A DNA stretch of 31,349 nt. Source: UBA3775 sp051877895 (GTDB taxonomy: Bacteria > Bacillota > Clostridia > Lachnospirales > Lachnospiraceae). The notes under the pieces were generated by a model that saw nothing but the letters and a program-made list of their open reading frames with translations, did not search any database and had not been told where the DNA came from. The translations under genes and the position numbers were made by a program. Shown piece after piece: positions 14,434 to 20,867 of the stretch. The stretch lies in the NCBI GenBank assembly GCA_051877895.1, contig JBJEJI010000080.1, positions 1 through 31,349 of the forward strand, written 5' to 3'. Within the stretch, counting starts at the first letter, position 1. Each line of letters begins with the position of its first letter.

Positions 14434-15237
14434 TTACCATGTACGTGAGCTTAATTCTCTGAACTGGGCAACAGTAGGCACATGAGCATTAAGACCTCCA
14501 TCTACAGTAACAACCTGACCTGTAAAGTAACTGCTCTCATCAGAGGCAAGATATACACACATATGACCAATATCTTCAGGACAACCATAACGGTTTACCA
14601 TAATATTGCTTGTAAAAATATCTTTTAATGCCTGAGGAACATGAGCTTCGTTCTGCGGTGTAACAATAAGTCCGGGACGAACACAGTTACAACGGATATT
14701 CTGTTTTCCATACTGTAAAGCAGTATACTGGGTCAGCATATCAATTCCTGCCTTGGCACAAGCATACGCAGTAGAGCCAAGATCTCCGCCGCAGGCTGCC
14801 ATGGAACCTATGTTAATAATTGAACCTCCGTTTTCATTCTTCTGCATATATGGAAGAACAGTTTTAATTGCAAAAAATGTTCCTCGCATATCACTCTGAA
14901 AAATAGCATCCCACATTTCAATTGTTAACTCATCAACACGACCGTCTTTTAATGCAACATTGGCAGCATTGTTGACCAGAACATCAATTTTTCCGTATTT
15001 TTCATAAGTATCGGCAAAAAGCTTTTCAACACTTCCCGTGTCGGTTATATCCATAAAATGATAAGAAGCCTCACCGCCTTCTTTAACAATTCCGTCTACA
15101 ACCTCCTGACCTTTTGCTTCTCTTCGTCCGCAGATAATAACTTTTGCTCCTTCAGCAGCAAATAATCTTGCAATGCCGATTCCGATACCACTGGTTGAAC
15201 CTGTAACAATAGCAACCTTGTCTTTTAATCTATTCAT
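14434..15237 (-). CDS. Short-chain dehydrogenase/reductase (SDR), classical type
   Basis: A 267-residue NAD(P)-dependent oxidoreductase with a Rossmann fold. Visible are the cofactor motif TGSTSGIGIGIA near residue 15, the NNAANVAL motif near residue 90, and the catalytic set with Ser in INIGSMAACGG and YACAK (Tyr and Lys) near residue 160. These are followed by IRCNCVRPGLI and the C-terminal YFTGQVVTVDGGL. Arg at the end of the second strand (CGRRE) suggests NADP(H) preference. The substrate cannot be told: candidates include sugars, 3-oxoacyl groups and steroids. The ATG at 15235-15237 has GGAGG upstream; a longer frame adds five residues. It lies 66 bases after the flavoprotein-rubrerythrin gene on the same strand and may be cotranscribed with it. 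Confidence 0.9.
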   Translation of the reverse strand: MNRLKDKVAIVTGSTSGIGIGIARLFAAEGAKVIICGRREAKGQEVVDGIVKEGGEASYHFMDITDTGSVEKLFADTYEKYGKIDVLVNNAANVALKDGRVDELTIEMWDAIFQSDMRGTFFAIKTVLPYMQKNENGGSIINIGSMAACGGDLGSTAYACAKAGIDMLTQYTALQYGKQNIRCNCVRPGLIVTPQNEAHVPQALKDIFTSNIMVNRYGCPEDIGHMCVYLASDESSYFTGQVVTVDGGLNAHVPTVAQFRELSSRTW

Positions 15238-15303
15238 GATATAATCCTCCAATTTTTATTCTGCACAATGGCATAAAATGAATACATCAAAAACTTTGTT
15301 TAA

Positions 15304-15957
15304 TTAATAATTCTCTTCATGTATTTCAAAATAACTCTGTGGATGAGCACAGACAGGACATATCTCCGGTGCTTTTGTTCCTACTACTATGTGACCACAG
15401 TTACGGCATTCCCATACCTTAACCTCGCTCTTTTCAAAAACAGCAGCAGTCTCAACATTTTTCAAAAGTGCTCTGTAACGTTCCTCGTGATGTTTTTCAA
15501 TTTCTCCCACCATACGGAATTTTGCCGCAAGTTCCGGGAAGCCTTCTTCTTCAGCTGTTTTAGCAAATCCGTCGTACATATCTGTCCATTCGTAATTTTC
15601 ACCTTCTGCCGCAGCAGCAAGATTTGCAGCAGTATCACCGATGCCGTTTAACTCCTTGAACCACATTTTTGCATGCTCACGCTCATTTTCAGCGGTCTTC
15701 AGAAATAAAGCTGCTATCTGCTCGTAACCTTCCTTTTTGGCAACGGAAGCAAAGTATGTATATTTATTTCTCGCACCGGATTCACCATCAAAAGCTGCAT
15801 GAAGATTTTTCTCAGTCTGCGTACCGGCATATTTATTAGTGGACTCTTCTGTAAATGGTTCCAGACTGTCTCCTGTTGCTCCGCATCTTGGACAAACCGG
15901 AACTTCTCCCTCCTTCACTTCAAAAATTTCTCCGCACAATTTGCACTTGTACTTCAT
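15304..15957 (-). CDS. Possible independently started rubrerythrin (217 residues) inside the fusion frame
   Basis: The ATG at 15955-15957 begins MKYKCKLCG and is preceded by GGAGGT at ideal spacing, better than many true starts in the window. The product would be a normal-sized rubrerythrin with an extra N-terminal rubredoxin-like site. The upstream linker (INKENKINNMEVKT) is AT-rich and looks like translated intergenic sequence. This is an alternative reading of the same DNA as the fusion, not an additional gene. Confidence 0.55.
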   Translation of the reverse strand: MKYKCKLCGEIFEVKEGEVPVCPRCGATGDSLEPFTEESTNKYAGTQTEKNLHAAFDGESGARNKYTYFASVAKKEGYEQIAALFLKTAENEREHAKMWFKELNGIGDTAANLAAAAEGENYEWTDMYDGFAKTAEEEGFPELAAKFRMVGEIEKHHEERYRALLKNVETAAVFEKSEVKVWECRNCGHIVVGTKAPEICPVCAHPQSYFEIHEENY

Positions 15958-17400
15958 TGTTTTTACCTCCATATTATTAATTTTATTTTCTTTATTTATT
16001 CCGATATCTGACTGTCCTGCATGGCGGATACCGGTATATTGAGCTATTTCCTTATCAGTGGTAATAAGATTATTAATGGACAATCCATGAACCGAATGAT
16101 TGCCTGTTACTCTTGCAAAAGTTTTTAATTCTTCAAGAGAAACATTCAAAAAATTTGCAACTCTCTGTGCTGCAGAATCAACGTGAAGTCTTTTCCTGAG
16201 TTCAGGATCCTGGGTTGCCACACCAACAGGGCAGTTTCCGCTTCCACAAATACGGTACTGCTGACAAGCTGCAGCAATCAGTCCTGCACTTGCAATGGCA
16301 ACAGCATCTGCTCCCATAGCCAGAGCCTTAGCAAAATCTGCCGAAACCCTAAGGCCCCCGGTAATTACAAGAGAAATGTCTGAATGTACAGCATCCAGAT
16401 ATTTTCTTGCACGGGAAAGTGCGTAAATCGTAGGAACAGAGGTTGCTTCCCGCAGCATCAGCGGACTTGAACCTGTAGCTCCACCCCTGCCGTCAATGGT
16501 AATGAAATCCGGATTGGCGAAAACACAATACTCCAAATCCTTTTCAATATTACCTGCTGCTATCTTAATACCAATAGGACGTCCGTCAGAACGTTCCCGC
16601 AACATTGAAACCATATTCCGTAAATCTTCTTTAGAGTTTAATTCCGGGAATTTACTCGGGCTCTGTATGTCTTCTCCCTGTTTTTTCCCCCGAATAGCTG
16701 CAATTTCTGCAGTAACTTTTTCTCCGGGCAGATGACCGCCCATACCGGGTTTTGTTCCCTGACCGATTTTAATTTCAATTGCATCAGAGGTACGAAGATT
16801 TTCATCTGTTACACTGTATTTATTCGGTATATATTCAAAAATATATTTATATGATGACTGTTTTTCCTCAGGCAGAATACCGCCTTCCCCACTGCACATT
16901 GCGGTTTTTGCCATTGCCGAGCCTTTAGCCAGGGCAATTTTTACTTCCTTTGACAAAGCGCCGAAAGACATATGAGAAATATATACCGGATTATTGAGAA
17001 TCATAGGTTTTTTTGCATGTTTTCCGATTATGGTGACTGTATCAACCGGTTCTCCCTCATCCAGCGGAGGAGGATTTAACTGGGAACCAAGAAGCAGAAT
17101 ATCATCCCAGTTAGGCATGGGCATTTTAGTACTCATTGCCCCTCCGATAGATTTTCCTGTTACAGCCATTTCATGGATTTCAGCCATATACCGTGACGTA
17201 GGATCAATCCGTGCTGTTGAACTGTCATAATCAAGATTACCGGAATATGTTTTCGGAATTACCTTTTCCTCTGAAGAAACCGGTATCATATTGGACACCG
17301 GCTGTTTACAAACCGGGCAGCCGCTAAGCTCTGATATGGGCTTTCCCTCCTTCTCCTCATCATAAATCGCCCCACAAATAACACATTTGTAAATTGCCAT
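15304..17400 (-). CDS. Fusion: rubredoxin and glutamate-synthase-like FMN protein joined to rubrerythrin
   Basis: One uninterrupted 698-residue frame. Residues 1-35 are a rubredoxin-like metal site (C6, C9, C28, C31). Residues about 70-465 are the FMN-binding synthase domain of glutamate synthase, with GEGGILPEE, KIGQGTKPGMGGHLPGEKV, DGRGGATGSSPLMLREA and the iron-sulfur cysteines in CQQYRICGSGNCPVGVATQ. No glutaminase (class II amidotransferase) domain is present, so the reaction is uncertain. Residues 482-698 are a complete rubrerythrin with a rubredoxin-like site at each end (CKLCG...CPRCG and CRNCG...CPVCA) and a diiron ferritin-like domain (AAFDGESGARNKYTYF, AENEREHAKMWF, GEIEKHHEERY). 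Rubrerythrins reduce hydrogen peroxide. GGAGGT sits just ahead of an internal ATG at 15955-15957, so rubrerythrin may also be made alone. The PerR-like gene lies 11 bases upstream. Confidence 0.9.
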   Translation of the reverse strand: MAIYKCVICGAIYDEEKEGKPISELSGCPVCKQPVSNMIPVSSEEKVIPKTYSGNLDYDSSTARIDPTSRYMAEIHEMAVTGKSIGGAMSTKMPMPNWDDILLLGSQLNPPPLDEGEPVDTVTIIGKHAKKPMILNNPVYISHMSFGALSKEVKIALAKGSAMAKTAMCSGEGGILPEEKQSSYKYIFEYIPNKYSVTDENLRTSDAIEIKIGQGTKPGMGGHLPGEKVTAEIAAIRGKKQGEDIQSPSKFPELNSKEDLRNMVSMLRERSDGRPIGIKIAAGNIEKDLEYCVFANPDFITIDGRGGATGSSPLMLREATSVPTIYALSRARKYLDAVHSDISLVITGGLRVSADFAKALAMGADAVAIASAGLIAAACQQYRICGSGNCPVGVATQDPELRKRLHVDSAAQRVANFLNVSLEELKTFARVTGNHSVHGLSINNLITTDKEIAQYTGIRHAGQSDIGINKENKINNMEVKTMKYKCKLCGEIFEVKEGEVPVCPRCGATGDSLEPFTEESTNKYAGTQTEKNLHAAFDGESGARNKYTYFASVAKKEGYEQIAALFLKTAENEREHAKMWFKELNGIGDTAANLAAAAEGENYEWTDMYDGFAKTAEEEGFPELAAKFRMVGEIEKHHEERYRALLKNVETAAVFEKSEVKVWECRNCGHIVVGTKAPEICPVCAHPQSYFEIHEENY

Positions 17401-17411
17401 AAAACCTCTCC

Positions 17412-17804
17412 TTATTTTTCATTTTTATTTTTACAGTCAGGACACAGTCCTTCAAAAATCAAACGATGCCGGTTAATCAAAAATCCCGTATCTTTTTCAA
17501 TTTGCTCGTCGTATTCTATATGGTAGTCCAAAGGAGCATCAAAAACTCTGCCGCATACCATGCAGATAATATGGTAATGCCGGTCAAGACGAGAATCATA
17601 TCTGTCTGCTGACAACACCTTAACATTGGTAATTTCATCATTTTCAGATAAAATGCCAAGGTTTCGGTATACCGTACCACGACTGATTTTACTATCCTTT
17701 TCTCGAACATCCAGATAAATCTGATCAGCTGTCGGATGATCACATCGGGAAATAACTGCATCGAGAATCATCTGCCGTTGTTTTGAATTTCGTTGTATTT
17801 TCAT
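17412..17804 (-). CDS. Fur-family regulator, PerR-like
   Basis: A 130-residue metal-dependent repressor. The N-terminal winged helix includes RNSKQRQMILDAVISRCDHPTADQIYLDVREKDSKISRGTVYRNLGILSE. The dimerisation and metal domain has DRHYHIICMVCGRVFDAP, with CMVCG and the C-terminal CPDC giving the two CxxC structural zinc pairs, plus HYH and H/D side chains for regulatory metal. The close link to rubrerythrin and the Asp in the DSRLDRHYH region favour peroxide sensing (PerR) over iron sensing, but this is an inference. The ATG at 17802-17804 has GGGG about seven bases upstream; upstream ATGs add six residues. It is the first gene of an operon with the fusion gene 11 bases downstream. A palindrome over its promoter suggests autoregulation. 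Confidence 0.88.
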   Translation of the reverse strand: MKIQRNSKQRQMILDAVISRCDHPTADQIYLDVREKDSKISRGTVYRNLGILSENDEITNVKVLSADRYDSRLDRHYHIICMVCGRVFDAPLDYHIEYDEQIEKDTGFLINRHRLIFEGLCPDCKNKNEK

Positions 17805-17831
17805 TTTATACCCCATATGCAATACTAAGAC

Positions 17832-17849
17832 TTATTACTAATATAATAA
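17832..17849. promoter_or_regulatory. Candidate operator of the PerR-like regulator
   Basis: TTATTA, six bases, TAATAA form a perfect inverted repeat that covers the -10 hexamer of the regulator's promoter. It is AT-rich like PerR boxes but is not an exact match to the Bacillus 7-1-7 consensus. Confidence 0.45.
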
Positions 17850-17871
17850 CGCTTTTTTAAAAAGCCGTCAA
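17843..17871 (-). promoter_or_regulatory. Sigma-A promoter of the PerR-like/flavoprotein-rubrerythrin operon
   Basis: On the minus strand, TTGACG (17866-17871) and TATTAT (17843-17848) are 17 bases apart. The spacer holds a palindromic GCTTTTTAAAAAAGC run. The start of the regulator gene lies about 40 bases downstream. Confidence 0.75.
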
Positions 17872-17953
17872 GAACAGCTGTTTTTTTTTCTATTCCCATT
17901 TATTTTCCGGAATTTGACGGCAATTCAGTCAACCATACTTATTTAATAATAAT

Positions 17954-17991
17954 AAAAACCTCCTTTGCCCAAACAGGCAAAAGAGGTTTTT
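17954..17991 (-). terminator. Terminator after tRNA-Ser
   Basis: AAAAACCTC and GAGGTTTTT pair, with one mismatch before a second 6-bp segment (TTTGCC / GGCAAA) and a six-base loop. The minus-strand reading ends in a T run, fitting the tRNA just upstream. The symmetry would allow it to act in both directions. Confidence 0.85.
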
Positions 17992-17998
17992 CCTAATA

Positions 17999-18084
17999 CG
18001 GAGACGGTGGGATTCGAACCCACGTGTCCTTGCGGACAACCTGATTTCGAGTCAGGCTCGTTACGGCCTCTTCGATACATCTCC
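17999..18084 (-). tRNA. tRNA-Ser (anticodon CGA)
   Basis: An 86-base class II tRNA. The acceptor stem GGAGATG / CGTCTCC has one G-U pair. The anticodon arm is CCTGA-CTCGAAA-TCAGG with anticodon CGA, reading UCG. The long variable arm GTCC-GCAA-GGAC is typical of serine tRNA. The T arm TGGG-TTCGAAT-CCCA is intact. The 3' CCA is not encoded. It has its own promoter at the end of holA and a terminator downstream. Confidence 0.96.
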
Positions 18085-18105
18085 TTATATAAACTCACGG
18101 GGAGT

Positions 18106-18134
18106 ATTATACTACATTCCTGAATATTTTACAA
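18106..18134 (-). promoter_or_regulatory. Promoter of tRNA-Ser
   Basis: On the minus strand, TTGTAA (18129-18134) and a perfect TATAAT (18106-18111) are 17 bases apart. The -10 box abuts the holA stop codon, and the tRNA 5' end lies about 15 bases after the predicted transcription start. Confidence 0.8.
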
Positions 18135-19089
18135 TAAATATTTCGACCGCCATACGTTCGTCAAGATTTCCCTGCTTAACCCTTTCCTCAAGTTCAATAC
18201 CAAAGGAAACAATATCTTTTATTTTTTCAGTCTCAAATTTTTGACCCAGTCTTACGTATTTATCAACCATAAAATCACGGACACCGGATATAGACATAAT
18301 TCTTTGCTTTGATGTTCCCTTTCTGCTGAGAGAAAGAACCTGATATAGTTGATTATAACTCCTAATCAGCATAAACAATACTGACATTGCCTTTTCATGT
18401 GCAGCCAAAAGCTGATAATAAAGCTGTAAAGCCCTGTCCTCCTGCCCGGCCATAATAGCATCTATCATAAGGAAGATTTTCCCTTCCGGAACTTCTGAAC
18501 AGATACCATCAATATCTTCTGCAGTAACCACCTGTTTTTCATTACAATATGCAACAAGCTTATCAAGCTCAGTCTGTATTCTGGACATATCACTGCCAAC
18601 TTTTGTTACAAAATATTCGCAATCTTCCCTGGAAATCTGTAAGCCTTTCTGTTTTAACGTGGCTGCAACAACAGGCAAAATATCCTTTATACCCGGAGAA
18701 TCAATCTTAGTAGAGTATCCATTAGCGGAAACATATTTATATAGTTTATTCCTTTTGTCTACATCGCTTTCAACAAAAATCATACAGGTTGTTTCAGGAA
18801 AATTCTGTATATAATCAGCAATTTCACAGGATGATTTGAACCATCCGGAATCCTTTATTATGATAACACGTCTTTCAGAAAAAAAAGGAAGGGTATTTGC
18901 CGTAGAAATCACCTCGTTAACTGCTGCATCCTTTCCTTCAAATCTGCTGAGATTCATATCATCTCCTTCAGTAAGCATTGCTTTTATCAGCTTATCACGA
19001 TAAAGATTTTTAAGAAAATCCTCAGACCCATATAGCAGATAAAATCTGGAAAAATTTCTTTCTTTTATATCTTTTTTAATTCTTTCCAA
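18112..19089 (-). CDS. holA: DNA polymerase III subunit delta
   Basis: The delta subunit opens the sliding clamp as part of the clamp loader. The 325-residue protein has the family layout: an N-terminal AAA+-like domain beginning RFYLLYGSEDFLKNLYRDKLI, with LPFFSERRVIIIKDSGWF near residue 75, then DMSRIQTELDKLVAYC and IFLMIDAIMAGQEDRALQLYYQLLAAHEKAMSVLFMLIRSYNQL, and the C-terminal collar domain ending in DERMAVEIFIVKYSGM. The start is TTG (19087-19089) behind GGGGGAA; no ATG fits. It lies downstream of psd on the same strand, and its last codons contain the tRNA-Ser promoter. In Bacillus it follows comEC and precedes rpsT. Confidence 0.93.
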   Translation of the reverse strand: MERIKKDIKERNFSRFYLLYGSEDFLKNLYRDKLIKAMLTEGDDMNLSRFEGKDAAVNEVISTANTLPFFSERRVIIIKDSGWFKSSCEIADYIQNFPETTCMIFVESDVDKRNKLYKYVSANGYSTKIDSPGIKDILPVVAATLKQKGLQISREDCEYFVTKVGSDMSRIQTELDKLVAYCNEKQVVTAEDIDGICSEVPEGKIFLMIDAIMAGQEDRALQLYYQLLAAHEKAMSVLFMLIRSYNQLYQVLSLSRKGTSKQRIMSISGVRDFMVDKYVRLGQKFETEKIKDIVSFGIELEERVKQGNLDERMAVEIFIVKYSGM

Positions 19090-19160
19090 AACAGTTCCCC
19101 CATTGTAAAAACAAACACCTCACATGCTGTCAAATGAAATTTACAATACAATATAAAGTT

Positions 19161-20045
19161 TTATTTAAAATCAGAACCAATTCGTTCACCCATTAATACT
19201 CTGGTTTCATAACCTTCTAAAGTATTTTTTAGTATATCCTCATCCGGCACAAATGAGTCTTTTGGTAAAAGCAATACTATTGAAGAACCACCAAATGCGA
19301 AATGACCTTTTTTATCACCTTGCTTAACATAAGCTTTATTCATTTCATCATTGCATATTCTTCCTACACCCATTGCTCCTACTTCCATTTGGACAATATG
19401 CTTTTCATCAGCAGTAGTTATTATGCTGTAAGATCGTGAATTTTCTTTATACACTTTTACATAGTCATAAACAACAGGATTAACAGAATGTAGAAAACCA
19501 TCTATATATCTGTCTGTTTTTTTGTTCCCTGAAACTGAATATATATAATGATGATAATCATCTACACTTAAACGGACCAACACAAAATATCCATCCTTAT
19601 AATATTCAGCAAGAGAGCCGTCTCTAAGAAGCGAAGCAACTGAATATACACTATTTTTAATTTTAAAACGGGAATGATGATTGATTTTATAAGCCGTTAC
19701 TCTGCCATCTGAAGGAGAAACCAAAATATCATCACCATATAAAATCCTTCTTCTATCATCACGTATTTCTCTTGTGAAGAAATCATTAAAGGAAATATAT
19801 TTTTCCGGAATATAATCTTTAAGGGAAATACCATTTTTCTTTATAAAAGGATCAATAAATAATGTGGAAAGCGAACTATCGAGAAACTTACGCTGAATAT
19901 TTGCCATGGTCTTTGATGTAAGAAAGCTCAAAAACAAGCGACCTAAAAAATTATCATATAATAAATGCATAGACCCGGCTACTGCCAGGTCTTTTTTTAT
20001 AACATTTCCTTTTCTATCTTTGAAACAGTCTAATCTGATATCCAT
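19161..20045 (-). CDS. psd: Phosphatidylserine decarboxylase proenzyme
   Basis: A membrane-associated pyruvoyl enzyme that converts phosphatidylserine to phosphatidylethanolamine. In the 294-residue proenzyme the self-cleavage motif reads FGGSSIVLLLPKD. Cleavage before a Ser near residue 254 would leave an alpha chain of about 41 residues with the pyruvoyl group. Upstream conserved parts are DFFTREIRDDRRR, SPSDGRVTAY and LSVDDYHHYIYSVSG, the last with the His/Asp residues used in processing. The GGSS form is typical of the clostridial branch rather than the LGST form of enterobacteria. The ATG at 20043-20045 has GGAGG upstream; a longer frame adds seven residues. It follows pssA, its pathway partner. 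Confidence 0.95.
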   Translation of the reverse strand: MDIRLDCFKDRKGNVIKKDLAVAGSMHLLYDNFLGRLFLSFLTSKTMANIQRKFLDSSLSTLFIDPFIKKNGISLKDYIPEKYISFNDFFTREIRDDRRRILYGDDILVSPSDGRVTAYKINHHSRFKIKNSVYSVASLLRDGSLAEYYKDGYFVLVRLSVDDYHHYIYSVSGNKKTDRYIDGFLHSVNPVVYDYVKVYKENSRSYSIITTADEKHIVQMEVGAMGVGRICNDEMNKAYVKQGDKKGHFAFGGSSIVLLLPKDSFVPDEDILKNTLEGYETRVLMGERIGSDFK

Positions 20046-20152
20046 AATTTCCTCCGGATACATCATATAATCTGTAAATAAACCTGCTCATAAATACACA
20101 TTAATGGTAATAAACTCATCAGGCTACAGAATCCGCCAAAAAAATTATACAG

Positions 20153-20791
20153 CTATACAAGCAACACCGCAATAAACAGAGCCAGTGCAAGTCCAATTAT
20201 AACATAATTTGCTTTTCCATAAATTTTCGGAACTTTGAAATTTAAAATAAACAAAAAAGCTGTGACCATTAATGCAATACTGTATAAAACAGGAAGAACA
20301 AGTTCTCTGGAGACAAGGGAACCAATACAATAAGCAAAAGGTGCAATAATCGATGAATTGGTAACAGGAAGTCCCTGATAACTGTGTCTTCTTTCGGTAG
20401 TATTCTGCTGACGTTCTTCTTCAACCACATTAAAAAATGCAAGTCTGATTACAGCAGCAAGTGTAAGACAAATTCCTGCAACAACCCCCAGAAATTCAAG
20501 ATTTCCTTTCTTATACAAGGCAATTCCCAAAAATGATGGTGTAACTCCAAAGCAAACAAGGTCGCAAAGCGAATCAATCTGTATTCCGAACTTTTTAGCC
20601 TGCTCAGTTCTTTTTATTCGCCTGGCAATTGTCCCATCAAACATATCACATAATCCGGAAAACATCAGACAAAACAGAGACCAGCTAAAAATATAATGAT
20701 ATGCAAGATATATACTTATAATGGACGAAGCCAGTCCGATATATGTAAGTATTACTGACGGATTATAACATCCGACAAATTTTTTCTTCAT
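20153..20791 (-). CDS. pssA: CDP-diacylglycerol-serine O-phosphatidyltransferase
   Basis: An integral membrane CDP-alcohol phosphatidyltransferase that makes phosphatidylserine from CDP-diacylglycerol and serine. The 212-residue protein contains the family signature D-x2-D-G-x2-A-R-x8-G-x3-D-x3-D as CDMFDGTIARRIKRTEQAKKFGIQIDSLCDLV, then LCDLVCFGVTPSFLG, which is characteristic of the PssA branch. About six to seven hydrophobic segments are visible. The ATG at 20789-20791 has GGAGG about seven bases upstream; a longer frame adds ten residues. It has its own promoter and leads into psd (107-base gap), so the two make phosphatidylethanolamine together. Confidence 0.94.
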   Translation of the reverse strand: MKKKFVGCYNPSVILTYIGLASSIISIYLAYHYIFSWSLFCLMFSGLCDMFDGTIARRIKRTEQAKKFGIQIDSLCDLVCFGVTPSFLGIALYKKGNLEFLGVVAGICLTLAAVIRLAFFNVVEEERQQNTTERRHSYQGLPVTNSSIIAPFAYCIGSLVSRELVLPVLYSIALMVTAFLFILNFKVPKIYGKANYVIIGLALALFIAVLLV

Positions 20792-20838
20792 TCTAATCCT
20801 CCGCACCGATACAAAACACAATAAATCAATTAGTATTC

Positions 20839-20867
20839 AGTATATACTTTGATAGTAATTTTGTCAA
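20839..20867 (-). promoter_or_regulatory. Sigma-A promoter of pssA-psd
   Basis: On the minus strand, TTGACA (20862-20867) and TATACT (20839-20844) are 17 bases apart. The -35 box overlaps the comEC stop codon, so the phospholipid genes are transcribed separately from the com operon. Confidence 0.85.

Noticed and set aside
15319..17230. Plus-strand open frames opposite the flavoprotein-rubrerythrin gene
   Set aside because: They are complements of a conserved coding sequence with biased composition and no recognisable protein features.
7959..17999. Integrative element inserted at tRNA-Ser
   Set aside because: No integrase, recombinase or phage gene is present, and I found no second copy of the tRNA 3' end on the far side of the block.
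19103..19146. ATTGTAAA / TTTACAAT inverted repeat between psd and holA, with a TTGACA nearby
   Set aside because: The TTGACA to TACAAT spacing is 20 bases and the resulting transcript would start almost at the holA ribosome-binding site, so it is not a credible promoter. Its function as an operator cannot be supported.
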